This document shows positions 22,030 to 33,600 of a stretch of 64,000 nucleotides of DNA, piece after piece. Made by a program: the position numbers and the translations under genes. The DNA is taken from NCBI GenBank assembly GCA_021234155.1, contig JAJEKV010000022.1, positions 7,084,132-7,148,131 of the forward strand, given 5' to 3'. Source of the stretch: Isoetes taiwanensis. Its lineage: Eukaryota; Streptophyta; Lycopodiopsida; Isoetales; Isoetaceae. Below the pieces are notes generated by a model. The model did no database searches. It saw only the letters and a program-made list of their open reading frames with translations, and was not told the DNA's origin. Positions within the stretch are counted from its first letter, which is position 1. Each line of letters starts with the position of its first letter.

Positions 22030-24840
22030 CTAGTCCGAGCAAGTTGAAGCGAACTGGTGCAAAACAGAAATAGAGATGCAGATGAGGAGAGATAGATGGC
22101 AGATTAAGAAGCTTGAAGAGCTTAAAACATAATACAACGGCCTTCATTCTAGCAGCGCAGAGGAGTAGCATTATATTATGTGGTTTTGATGTGGATAAAA
22201 CGGATCTGCCTTTCATATTAGCCGTTAGCTGGAAGGTTCGAGCAGTGCAGATGATCATTCCGAAGTTAAAAAGAATGTCAGAAAGAAACAAAAGGGCTTC
22301 CACATCGTGTACTTTTGCTGCATTTCAGGCGGCAAGGAGCGTAGTCGATAGGCAGTTAACTGCCGGCCGATCCAACAGAGCTCTACAAAGAAAAATTTGC
22401 AAAAATTTTGCATCAATCTGCAAATACACTTAAAAAATGAAAATAAAACGTCGGCACTTGACCTGACCCCAAATCCGACAGAAAGAAGGAAAATAATCAG
22501 TCCAGAGATGCTGAACGACTGAATCCCTTCTGAAAAATAAAATACAGAAATGGAGCTGGTCGGATTTGAGCCAGATTGAAGAAAATGGGCAAGAACCAGC
22601 AGCACCAGAAGCTATGGCGGATAGCTATGGCGGAAACAGAGCGTATGCGATGATTATGGCAGTAATCTTTGGAATATTCTTTAGAGACGAATATTCCAAG
22701 AGTTATTGTAGCAATCATCGGAATATTCTTTAGGAGAAGAATATTCTAACAGTGATGCATAATAACCTTATTGCAATCCGACGGTGGGCAACGGTTCGAT
22801 CAGGTTAACTAACAGTGCATGTTCAATGCCACATGGTAAGACCGAGCTCTAAAAATAACTAGGATAGCTCAAGAAAATAGTGCAGTTAGAGCTAGCAGTA
22901 ATATCAATCAAGCTCAACTGAGTAACACGAAAATCTCGAGTACCAGCAATGAAAAGCTCCTTAGAATTGGTCGGCCCAACAGAGGCATCGGTTTCTTGGA
23001 AGGCAAAGGTCCCTTTTTAAGCTGAGGTGTTGAGGACGCAGAGAAGGCCAGAAACTCATAGCTCAGATCCATGGAAGCGACCATGAAAGGCGAATGTTGC
23101 CTGAAGCCTGTCTGAATGCTCGAATTCTACAAAAACTGAATCTGATTTGAATAACTTGAAGCGACCTTGCTAGTAAATCGATTCATAGCCGCTTTCAAAT
23201 CGACCTTCTAATTTTGCATCTGGTAATAAATCTCTCTAGAAGATATAGACACAAGCTCAAATCCAACTTGGTTATGGCAACAGACTAGTGCTTTGCATAA
23301 GCTCAAATCCAACTTGGTTATGGCAACAGACTAGTGCTTTGCATATGACACTGGAAGCTCAAACCTATTGGTCTGTGCAGCAACAATTCTGTGAAATGCT
23401 TCCCCACAATGGCAGGTGCTGTTGCAAATTCCCAAACCTCAAATCTCATATTCAAATCTCTTGTAGGTGGGCGCCCAAATGATTCTATGCACTTCCGCGA
23501 TCAACTGGCTAAGAATCTATTGATTTTCCATCTTGATGACCCAAAAACCTTTTAGCACCAATACGCAAAAATGCGATTTCGGGGAGCGAGCATTAGTGCA
23601 TTGGATTTGACCAAAATATTTACAATTTCGAAAAATGCAGTACAAGATTCGAGACAAAAACATCTCAAAACATCTCATTGCTGATAGAATGAATGGATTA
23701 TTGTAATCAGATCAGACAAAAGCCGTGACTTGAAGCTTTAACGACGAACCCATGTGCACAGAGCAGATTTGAAGGAGCAAGGCAGGTTGGAATTGGCCTG
23801 GAAGATTAGGGCGGATGGTGCCTATTCTTCAACCCTATACGATGAGCCCTTTTTTTTTAGCAAACGTGGTCGTCCTTCAGCGATTCTTCATGCTTTTTAT
23901 CTCATTCATCTTAGATGTTTCATGTTTTTTATCTCATTCATCTTAGATGTTTCTTAGATGGAATAAGCTGCTGCTATTGTAGCGCCCCGAATCTGTAACT
24001 CAGATGGGTTTCCTAGAACCCAACATGTGAACCATATTGGATGGTCCACTAGAAGGCGTCAATCCGAATCAAAAGGCAAGCAAACAGAGGGCGAAAACAA
24101 CAGAAGTGCATGATTGCTTGCAGACATTCTTACAATGTCATACAGAAGTGCATGATTGCTTGGCGGACATGCTTACAATGATATATGACAGCTTATCCGA
24201 TCAGCTATTAATGGATTTGCCCGTTTTCTTTTTGAAGTCTTTTTAAAACGAGTTTTTCTTGGTGAAAAAATATTAGGCTCAAACAAAAATTAACACTGCC
24301 TTATATATGTTTAGATAATAAGTGGGCATACAAAAGCAACAAATAGCAAAAGATAGGGAGAGTGTTCCTACTTTGCACCAAATAATGAATTCATAGTTAT
24401 ACAAATATCAAATATATACATAACAAGTGGGAATACAAAAGCAACGAATAAGCAAAGGATAGGGGGAGTGCAAATAATGAATTGGTAGTTATACAATATC
24501 AGATATATATACACAGAACATACATATTTTCCATACATATAAGTTTGATAAAGAAAAAATGTGTGAGGTGGTTGTTTTGGTGTTGGATTGATAAAGAAAA
24601 AAATGGGTTAGGTTCTTTTTTCCTTTTGAAGGATTTGGAGGAAGACTTACGTGGAGGCGAAGGAGGATTCTAGGTATCAAGGCTCCATTGTTGCTGACAA
24701 TCTCGGCAAGTGTAACGAAGGCTGCCTTTTTTACCATAAACCGGAAACAGGAAAGGCGTTGGTCCCCTCACAATAGATACACTTGAGGTTGGTCCGTCAT
24801 ATATGTCATCGACGCTGCCAATATGGCATGAGGTAGAAAT
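22030..24840. other. Intergenic stretch with several local duplications
   Basis: No gene was recognised. Direct duplications include: a ~45-bp unit at 23253 and 23300 (AGCTCAAATCCAACTTGGTT); a TTTTATCTCATTCATCTTAG unit near 23897 and 23927; an ACAGAAGTGCATGATTGCTTG unit near 24100 and 24142; and an ~85-bp unit at about 24322-24410 and 24424-24505. An ATATTCTTTAG..GA-type duplication is near 22673 and 22720. Confidence 0.5.
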
Positions 24841-24872
24841 ACTATCTATCTATCTATCTTCTTCTTCTTGTA
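24840..24872. repeat. (TATC)n / (TTC)n microsatellite ending the Dof ORF
   Basis: Plus-strand CTATCTATCTATCTATC and CTTCTTCTTCTTG runs encode, on the minus strand, the KKKKIDR tail and the stop of the Dof protein. Repeat-length change here would alter the C-terminus. Confidence 0.9.
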
Positions 24873-25325
24873 ATTACATCTGAGCACGCCACCGTGAATC
24901 CAGCGCCGGCCGCAGCTCGAGCAGCGGTAGCATGGCTGGTTCTTGCTATGGTTATTGAAATAACAGAACTTGGTCTTGCTGCTGTTGCATCGAGGACAAT
25001 CTCTGTGCGGCATGCTGCTGTTACTTTTCCGTCCCTCTCTTGAAGCCTCTTTCCGTTTTTTCTTTTCCTTCCCAACATTTGCGTCTTTTTTAGAATTTAT
25101 AAATCTTCCACCATCTCCCTCCTCTGCCTCCTCCCCGTTATTAGAATCATCTGATCCATTGCTGCAGTTCATCAGTGCTTTCCATTCCGCATCATCCCAT
25201 TCAGCCCTTTCGATATCACCCCATTCCACACCCTCCTCTAACAGCCAATCTGGCAGCTCATCTGCAAATTGTGAAAGAGCTTCACTCATCCTCAATTTCT
25301 CAAATCGTCCTAATAAGTAGTCCAT
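24846..25325 (-). CDS. Dof-type zinc-finger protein, Dof domain at the C-terminus
   Basis: Single-exon ORF of 159 residues, likely a nuclear DNA-binding transcription factor. Residues 110-138 contain C-x2-C-x21-C-x2-C (C110, C113, C135, C138) in the context [20 protein letters not shown]. This is the exact Dof finger spacing and includes the FCYFNN core. Arg-Trp and Gly-Gly (RRWIHGG, 140-146) follow, as in Dof proteins. The N-terminal part has an acidic, Trp-rich stretch (about 25-75), then a basic [15 protein letters not shown] segment (87-101) that could act as a nuclear signal. In most Dof proteins the finger is N-terminal; here it ends the protein. The family's usual post-finger LRN.PVGGG is replaced by [12 protein letters not shown] and a stop inside a microsatellite. 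The family call is firm; whether the protein is functional is open. No intron is needed. Confidence 0.75.
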   Translation of the reverse strand: MDYLLGRFEKLRMSEALSQFADELPDWLLEEGVEWGDIERAEWDDAEWKALMNCSNGSDDSNNGEEAEEGDGGRFINSKKDANVGKEKKKRKEASREGRKSNSSMPHRDCPRCNSSKTKFCYFNNHSKNQPCYRCSSCGRRWIHGGVLRCNYKKKKIDR

Positions 25326-25329
25326 ATTG

Positions 25330-26105
25330 GCTCTCTGAAACCCATATTGGCTCTCTCAAATTCATACGACCTCCTAAATTGGAGATTTACTTTTCTGAAA
25401 TTGGACTAAAGCTGCTTTTTAAATAGATCGATATTATCCGCTACAATTCCTAGATTTTTTAGCTTCATCGCTATTAAAAGTGTACATCCTATATATATAT
25501 CTAGCTTCTGTTTTTCACAAATATTAGCATTTCTGGAAGGGTTTCTAACGATTTTTACACCATCCATGACTGTTCATTAGGTTAGAGCATTCTCAAGGTT
25601 CACAGTTCGATTTTAGCATTAAGGCATTTCGATTTGGAGCACCAGGGCATTTCGATTTGTGGCAGCAGAGCATTTGGGAAACCCACAACACAAGGTTTGT
25701 GGCAGCAGAGCATTTGGGCAACCCACAACACAAGGTTTATGCTTGAAAGGATTTTGCCTTCGATTTTGCTGGCAGTTTGATTGGCTCTGTTAGATTGCAG
25801 GACACGTCTAGATTGCTGGCAGTTTGATTGGCTCTAGATTTGCACTAAAGGTAGCTAGTATTTCCCACTAGTTTAAGTAAACTGATAATGTAAAATGTCA
25901 GGACTTTATCTGGCCAGATAAAAAACGTTTTTGGAGCAGTTAAAAACATGAATTTTAACTTGGTGTTTGCGAAAAGTTTAAAAATTTATTGCTTAGTGCA
26001 TAAATGCAAATAATGTTAACAGACTTGCAAAGGCTTATGTTAAAAGAGGTTTTTATGTGAAGCATAATGCGCTGGTAATTTAACCGCTATTTGCTTTCCC
26101 TTATA
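25330..26105. other. Spacer between Dof gene and JmjC fragment
   Basis: The stretch contains the presumed 5' flank of the Dof gene but no promoter element I can defend. A ~45-bp direct duplication (TTGTGGCAGCAGAGCATTTG then ACCCACAACACAAGGTTT) occurs at about 25658 and 25697, and GCTGGCAGTTTGATTGGCTCT is duplicated near 25768 and 25815. Confidence 0.5.
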
Positions 26106-26109
26106 AATG

Positions 26110-27127
26110 GGCATTTTATCCGCCAGGAAGAGTTGCAGCTGGAGTAACTGTACATGTTGACGAAGAAGATGGTGATGTGGATATTGATGGTCCTACTTCT
26201 CTTCAGGTAGGCAAGCCTATTAACATAGTGAAGCCAGAGAAAGTAATCCGTTTCTGGTTTCTTTTACAGTTGTGGATGGATATTTACCTTTTCTTGGGGG
26301 AAGAGCACCGGCCTTTGGAGTGTACACAGTTGTCTGGGGAAAGAATATTTGTCCCTAGTGGCTGGTGGCATTATGTCTTAAACATTGATGAAACTGTTGC
26401 AGTAACTGAAAACTTTGTAAATTGCAGAAATTTAGAACTGGTGTGCCTTGATATGGCCCTTGGATATCGGCACAGAGCTGTTGCCCGAGCAGGTTCTCTG
26501 GCTTTACTGGAGGAAGGGTCGAAAAGCAAACATGATAATGATTTTGTCACACAAGCTAACTTTGCAATAGAAAACTTGGTGGAACACCTCAAAGACCACC
26601 CAGATCATTTTCTATCGGCCACCAGTGAAAAGGGATATTTGAGCAGGTCAGACTTGCGTGATTGGCTTCGTAAGTTATGGGTTACAAAGAAGGATCTTAA
26701 AGAACGTATTTGGAAGGTACAAAGAAGGATGTTAAAGAACATATTTGGAAGGTACAAAGAAGGATGTTAAAGAACGTATTTGGAAGGTACGAATGCTTAT
26801 TAATATCTTTGCTGCCCATATGCTTGGTTTATTATAATCATTAGCAACTTACATTGAAACTGTGTTTAATTGTAGGTTTTGCTAATGAGGTTTGACTTTC
26901 CTTTAGTGTGCAGATATGATCCTTGATGCAGATGCTTGGCTGGAAAGACTTACTTGCATCTGTAACTTCTTCAAGTTCCCTTTTCCTGTAGACGAAGAGC
27001 AGGTGCCTGTTGGTAACGGCAGCAGTCCAGTGAGTTTACTTCTGAGTATCTTGGAGAAGTCTCTTTGTAGCATCTGGTTTGTTGAGCAAAAAATGATATT
27101 GTGCAGGTGTACCTTGTTGGTGCCTAA
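26110..27127 (+). pseudogene. JMJ21: JMJ21-like F-box/JmjC gene fragment (JmjC part)
   Basis: Consecutive exons match the JmjC part of plant JMJ21, a JMJD6-related Fe(II)/2-oxoglutarate oxygenase. Exon A (to 26206) encodes WAFYPPGRVAAGVTVHVDEE. Exon B (26270-26716) contains GERIFVPSGWWHYVLN, whose His is the last iron ligand, then VAVTENFVN and LDMALGYRHRAV. Exon C (26907-27029) ends PVGNGSSP. Exon D (from 27107) gives VYLVGA and then a stop. GT-AG borders fit for introns at 26207-26269 and 26717-26906 and for the one ending at 27106. No AG acceptor precedes exon A, and the F-box and the HxD iron ligands are absent. It is therefore a truncated, dead or captured fragment. The first intron (63 bp) is itself open and in frame. 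Confidence 0.78.
26681..26790 (+). repeat. 35-bp repeat triplicating an exon end and splice donor
   Basis: The unit ending TTAAAGAACGTATTTGGAAG|GTAC occurs three times with a 35-bp step (donor-like GTAC at 26717, 26752 and 26787). The first copy keeps the JMJ21 frame (KDLKERIWK); the later copies shift it. All three retain a usable-looking donor. Confidence 0.75.
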
Positions 27128-27179
27128 AAAATGGGAGAACATGTACTTTCTGGTCAAAAATTCAAATTCACTACAAGGT

Positions 27180-27575
27180 GGTCTGCACCCATTACTCATG
27201 CCCTTTGGAAGTTGGTCTTTAAGTAGACATGAAGGTTTGTCTGGCACAACAACAATTCTGAAGCCAGGGCCATTCATGGTCAAGTTTGTTTTGCCAATCA
27301 ATGGTTTTATTTGATCGTGGTAAGGCACATTGCCTATAAATACAGAATCTTTTTGTATGAGGAGACGCAGTGGGCCGCTAAGGTACTTACCAGTTCTCAT
27401 GTCACACATTGGAAATCTAAATATGAGCCTTAGTGTACATAAGTTTCTCCCATCAGTGTCCATTGCCTTTAGAATGTGGAAATCTGCAACATTGCCGAAC
27501 AGAATGCCAAACTCAGAATTTCTGAGTTTGAGCTCTGGCCACTCTTCATTGCGTTTAGTTATTTTAGTAGGAACC
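27180..27575 (-). other. Protein-like open frame of unknown family, antisense to the JMJ21 fragment
   Basis: The minus strand is open from about 27575 through 27180 and reads like a real protein: EEWPELKLRNSEFGILFGNV, then FRFPMCDMRTGKYLSGPLRL, then NVPYHDQIKPLIGKTNLTMN. I do not recognise it. An ATG lies at 27463. The frame continues down to 26903, but that part only mirrors JMJ21 exon C and its intron. It sits where JMJ21 homology stops (27127), so it may be an inserted segment. Confidence 0.3.
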
Positions 27576-27579
27576 TACA

Positions 27580-29340
27580 GTTTTCGTATCTATTGTCTAT
27601 TTTTTGCTTCCAGATTCATGCCTTCCTTTCTATGTGCTTTGCTTGATAATTTCTTTAAAGTTGGATGCTCTTTCAGTTGGCCGTGTGCGCATTTTCATTT
27701 ACATACAAAATTTAAGACCATTTTACATGGTTGCATTAGAGGACCTTCAAGCTTGCTTTGACAGGGAAAGGCTACTTGCTTTTAAGTGCAGTGGTGATGA
27801 TACATTTAAAAAATTATCATTTGCTCGTCTTTTCTTGAATGGGGGACGGTTTTTCTTTATTTTTTCTTTACAGTAGTTTTTCTTAGTTGCCTGCATTTCG
27901 CCCAAAGTCACTTTAGCTGATTTCTTTGCCTTCTAGACTATATGCTGGGCGTTTACATGCTTCCTTGCTCTGGAGTCTTTTAGATTAAAATTTGAAGCCA
28001 ATTTAAAGGCAGAGAGAATTTTGACCTCAGTGCAGAGTTCATGGCTGGGTTGGTGGTTACGTTAAGTTTTAAAATCTATTATTTGCTTATCGAATGCAGG
28101 GCCATTTTTCTTTATTCTTTGCAGTAGTTTTTAAACTATTGAACTAAATGTCTGAATATGAAAACCTGGTAAATGCAGGGCCTTCGTGAAGTGTGTATCG
28201 TGATGAGAGCAAAGCATGGAACTGCATAAATAAAGTATTGACTATCTGTTCCTATATTTATTGGACCAATCAGCCAAACAAATTATGGATTGTATTTCTA
28301 GAAGACACATTTGAACAACTTGTTGCAAGGTCTTATAGCTTTGTATACTCTGAGCCAACATTCTGAGGCAGTACTCCATGGACCAGTCTTCAAAGACTTA
28401 ACACATCTGCTTTTACTGCAGAGGGTTATTGGAGCTTAAAACTTGGCTTTCATAAGGTATTCCAAGTCAAACTACTGGAGTGCAGAATGAGAGAAAGGAA
28501 ACAGTAAAGAACTTTGCATTTTGTTTGTCACTTCCTGCTCTTAGTTTTTTCTCCATATCTAATTTGGGGTTTGCCTCAGTAATTGTATTACATTTTTATA
28601 TCAAGTGTTGATAATTATATGACTGTCTCGCAGGTTATTCTGGCTCAATACAAAAGTTCCGATCATGTATGAATGTGTGGGTATGCCAAGGATGTACCTT
28701 TCCGTGAAAAGATGGTTAAGTTCTTGTGTTCTATTGATTTTTTGCCCAATCCGTTGGTCAGCAATCTGGATAAGCAATGAAGTGTCATTATGTACCTTTT
28801 CACATCCCTATCTTCTTTCTATAGGTTGGAATATTGTGAATTTTGGGATCTAGAAAGTTTCATAGATAAGTGAACTGAACCTTGTGTGTGACCCGATCCC
28901 AACAAGTAATAAGTATAAAAAGTTGCTTCAACAAGATTTATCATCCTGGTATTTAAATATAATGTGCTGGATTTGAACCTCTTTTACATAAAGTTTGTTC
29001 GGGCATAATGGCTCAGAATGAGCATTAAATGCCATGATAGTTTCTTTGATGGCAATCCTCTAAATAATTTCTCATTTGCCAATACTCCATTCTGTGAAGG
29101 TTGCTTCAGAAAGAAATATGATGAACCCAAATATATTACTGCAACCCTGGTTCGTTTTTGTGATGTATTTTTTTGTGGTTTATTTAACAAAGTAGTAGAC
29201 CTTCCTTTCTGTGATCATGGTCTGTGATCATGGTCTGTGAACAATTAGATTCCGGGCATGCAATGATCATATATGATAAGATGGGTGGCATAGTTATGGT
29301 GGAATGTTTACTTAGTGCTATACGGAAAACTGACATCTTT
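27580..29340. other. Intergenic stretch, no gene recognised
   Basis: A plus-strand segment at about 27652-27830 (reading FYMVALEDLQACFDRERLLA) looks faintly protein-like but matches nothing I know. GGGCCATTTTTCTTTATTCT-type phrases recur near 27842 and 28100. No RNA gene was seen. Confidence 0.4.
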
Positions 29341-29345
29341 TGCAG

Positions 29346-29400
29346 AGTTTATCTGGGCACACAAGTGTTGTTGAATCTGTGGCTTTTGATGTAGCAGAGG
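29346..29400 (+). pseudogene. KTN80: Katanin p80 (WD40 subunit) exon fragment
   Basis: After a TTTTGCAG acceptor, 18 codons read SLSGHTSVVESVAFDVAE. This closely matches the WD repeat of the katanin p80 subunit, which has SL.GHTS.VESV.FDSAE at an exon start. Homology stops at 29400 and no neighbouring katanin exon was found, so it is an isolated remnant. The short length limits confidence. Confidence 0.5.
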
Positions 29401-32400
29401 ATAACCGACCCCACTCGAACATGCGTACTTCACATGCCATGCTGCTCTAGCTCCACCTAACCTAGGAAAGGTAAAGAGAATTAAGTTGCTGGGGATATTA
29501 TTGTCCTACAATTGCTTGCAGTTCTTTCAGGCATGCATTAAAAAAATCAGAATGGTGTCTGAGAGCCAATGAGACCGTATCTAGCATGCAAAAGTAAAAT
29601 CGTGACTATCATTAGTAGGGTACAATATAGGTTAGCAATTGAAATATAATGCTTGGCTTTGCAATGAGTCAGTACCATTGAAGAAAGGTGGCATGACCTT
29701 CCAGCCGGAGAGATGTTACAGCTAATTGGTGCAAAAATGCTGGTAAAGGACCCATGCAGGTGTGGCTTATTGTTTATCTTATAAAGGGCTTGCAATTAGA
29801 CAGATAGATAAATTACATGAGGGTTGAAAAAGGGGAAATATTGTATGGGAAAGATTGTATGCAACATACCCAAAGTTTAGTTGATTGCACAGAAGAGTGA
29901 AATTTGATGTGTTCATTTTTAGAAAAAATTAGAAACACATAATTTGAACATTTTATGCTACTGCATTTTTGTATGCTCTTTGCATTGTGGAGGTTTATAA
30001 CAAAAATATAGTGTAGCTTTGATGGAGTATGTCAGTCTTGCATTTAGAAATGGTGTAAAAAGCACATCTTCTGAGACTATAAAAGCAGGGGCCCTCACTG
30101 AAACTGCTTCCTTAGAGCAGGAATTAAATAACAATTTAAAATTGTGAGTATTGTATAATGTGACACCATACTTGAGGCCTCATAAATGGCTGGCAAAGCT
30201 GGTAAACGTGGCATTATGTCTGTATATCAACTTTCCCAGGAAATCTAGTGCAAGTGCTTATTTGCATTTACAGAAGTGAGAAAAAAATTGGAATTTTATT
30301 AACGTTTAACCTTTTGATTGAGGTGATATTTATTTCGTAAGTTTCTTCTACAAAGCTCTTTTTGTTTAGGTGATTTATTGGCATGTATCCTAGCCATGAC
30401 TTCTACCCATGATGATTTAAATGCCCTGCCAACCAATTGAAGTTTCTTGCATGTGGGCTTGAATGTGTGTTCTCAATTGAAGTTTCTTGCATGTGGGCTT
30501 GAATGTGTGTTCTCACATAATAAAGTATATGTCAACACTATGAGTTGAAGTTCCTCGATTGTGGGCTTTAACTTATGTGCTTATTAAATGCATTGACAAC
30601 ACAAAGCATATCTATGTCAACATCTAATTTTTGATGGAGTATGTTGTGAGTTGAAGTTCCTCGATTGTGGGCTTTAACTTATGTGCTTATTAAATGCATT
30701 GACAACACAGAGCATATCTACGTTAACATGTAATTCTTGATGGAGTATGTACGTAATGTATTGGACCGAGCTCAAGTATTGCAGTAGTGTAGAACAACAC
30801 AGAATGCGAAAAAATATACTGAAATTTTGAGATGGTGATGCAGCCAATGACAAAAGCGCCTCTTTGATTTTAGAGATATCAACAGGTAGGACTTATGTGT
30901 ACTTTGGTAATCTGTAAAACTCAAGAGTTCTTGCAGATTTTAGGTTGGTTTTAAACATATTTTTCTTAACGACCTCTAACTGGATCTTATTTTGCAGGCA
31001 GTGCTTCTTCAGATGGCAACAAGTTGAAACAGCTTGGTGCCAAGGTAACAACCCATAGTGTCTTTCTCATTCATGATTTTGTCTGAAAGCAAATTCCATT
31101 TTTTTTCTTCATGTGTCTTCTCTGATTTTTTTATTTATAGAGGGCTTTTCAGTTTGTGTTGAACTCACTTGCAAAGGCACTATGATCAGGACTCATTTTA
31201 TCACCTAAATTGTATTTTTTATTATTTTTCGAGATTTAAGTAGTGCTCCTCTTGAGGTTTCTTATAAAATGTTTTTAGTTTTCTGAGTTAATAATTGCAA
31301 TTGGGTTTTTGTTGTCAGCCCATGAAGGCATTTTAGAGGAATGTGCTTCAGTACAGTAGCTGTGATTCTCTTAACGGATTATTTATTGTGACCTCAAGCC
31401 AAACGCAGATGTAAGATGCCATTTACGTCATTTCTACATATTATTTTGATTATGCGAATTTTTCATCCTTCTGTTGCTCTGAGCTACAACTTATTTTGTT
31501 CCTGGGAGAATTTAGGTTGCAAGGAAGTTAATTATATTATCTTTTGTCTCATGCTAGATGAGGATATACAGCCTGGGTTGCCCATAAGTTTTTATTAGGG
31601 TGCCTGAAAGTTGCAGCAGACATTATCATGGAAAAGGCAAGATTGTGGCTTCAACACAGCTTCTCGTGTGCTTGAGTAGAAAGATAACATCGCTTTTCTC
31701 AGTTCCAACATGGTTTTTAAAGATCCCTCGGGTTTTGTTGAGCAGAGAAGATAAATCAAAGAACCAAAAAGTTAGGATCGATTAGAACCCAAAAATTGAT
31801 AGAAAAAAAGGACAGAACATATAACCATTTCTTGTGAGGGCTATTCTAAACAGAAGTCAATGAAAATGACTTCATGTATTATAGAAAACATTGCACAATA
31901 AAAACATACATGTTTTGGATATTACGTAGTATTTTAACCTGTTTACAAAAGTTCCAACATGAACTACACCAAGTAATATTGGAAGACTCGATGTATTACA
32001 CAACGAGACTTTGAAAAAAAAATAAAAAAATAAAATAGAAAGCTTTTACTTACAGTTCAGCACCAACAATAAAACAAAAAATAATGACCCTTATAGTTGT
32101 ACGATTAAGTTCAATATTATGCCCTATGGAGATTACCCTACAATTCAATACCAACACAACCTAAAAACACCAACTAAAATTGACACTTACATTCTTTATT
32201 TTTGAATGCTCAATTCCACTAGAGAAAATGACTACAGTTCATACTGCGCCAACTTCGAAAAATTGCATTAGGTTTGATTGATGAAGCTATATGGCAATGT
32301 TAACATATCCAACTTCCACTATGATATTGACTTCTAACGTAATTATCGACATTCAACTTTAAACAGCATCAAAGTCGAGCTATCAAACTCGACTTTGGTA

Positions 32401-33600
32401 GATAAGTTTTTTATGTACATTGGAGTTCTCTGGCTTGACACTCACCAAGTTGTCAAATTATCCTTTACGTTGTACACTTGAGTCTGCAGACTAGTAGTAT
32501 TGGTACGACGTGATTTCACGTTCTACAAATCAATCTTTGACGAAAGGTTTGACTTTGACTTATTCATTTAGGTCGATTGTTTTGGTTTAGCTTCGCTTTT
32601 CGACTTCACCTTGCTCCCTAAGCTAACTTCAACATTCAACTTTCTTGATAAAATCTTCACCGAGAACTCTGTAATAGTGATATTACTTTTGATAACAGAC
32701 TGCCTTCCATTCACAAAGATTCTCTGATTGCATCTAACGTTAAGACTCAAGCAAGAAAGGCAATAGCAATGAACCTCTTAGTGTGATCTCCATTTAGTGG
32801 TATTTTGATGGAGATACACTCCAAGTATTTGTTCCGCAATCGGTGAAAGCTAGAGCAAAAGTATCAGAGTTATTGCCTCCAATTTAGTGGTTGCCAGATG
32901 GGACCATGTATCATGGAATTTACTAATAATATCTGGAGCTACATTTAATCTAGCAAAATATTAAACGTGGAATGATAAGTTTCAACAATGTCTCAAATAT
33001 TGATGTGGAGTGCAAGATTTGAAGATTCCAAAAGGAGGACCATTATGAATTAAAAAATAAGCTTTTACTGGCATTGAATCATTCTTATTCTGTGAATGAA
33101 GAAGTTCTAATAAATAGTGTTGAACTTCTGACTGCTAGAAATTCTAATAAACAATGGTGTGCTTCATCTAATGGCCACTAGGCAAGGGATTTATCTTAAA
33201 ACATCATGACTTTGGATTAGATGGATACTTCCATTTGTCTTACAGGACAATTGAGAAAGTAAAAATCTCAAACAAGGTGCGTATTAAAGACGTTATTTCT
33301 TCACCATATGATGTCAATAAATTAATGGATTATTATATTTGAATTCGATTTGAGCAAAAAAGGAATTTACCTATGACTATATATTAAGAATAAGACTACC
33401 AAATTATATGAAATTATATGGCAATATCGACCGATTCAACTGTAGATACTGAACTTTTTAAGCTTGAATTTTACTCTCCATCTTAGTAAACCATTTCTCA
33501 TAGACCCATTGATAGTACAAAAACTTGTATATATATATTATAATGTTATTGCGTGTGTCTTGAACCACGCCATAATCTTAATGGCCCAGATTCGACCAAA
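29401..33600. other. Long gene-poor stretch with local duplications
   Basis: No complete gene was found. Duplications: TTGAAGTTTCTTGCATGTGG at about 30438 and 30478; and a ~100-bp unit (TGAGTTGAAGTTCCTCGATT, then ATGCATTGACAACAC) at about 30541 and 30648. A 47-base segment at 30998-31044 between a TTTTGCAG acceptor and a GTAACA donor reads SASSDGNKLKQLGAK and could be an exon remnant. The rest is AT-rich. Confidence 0.45.

Noticed and set aside
26903-27180. Lower half of the minus-strand frame through the JMJ21 fragment
   Set aside because: It mirrors JMJ21 exon C and its intron, so this part is an antisense shadow; only the part above 27180 is kept as a question.
30998-31044. Isolated exon (SASSDGNKLKQLGAK)
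   Set aside because: Good splice sites but only 47 bases and no neighbouring exon or recognised family.
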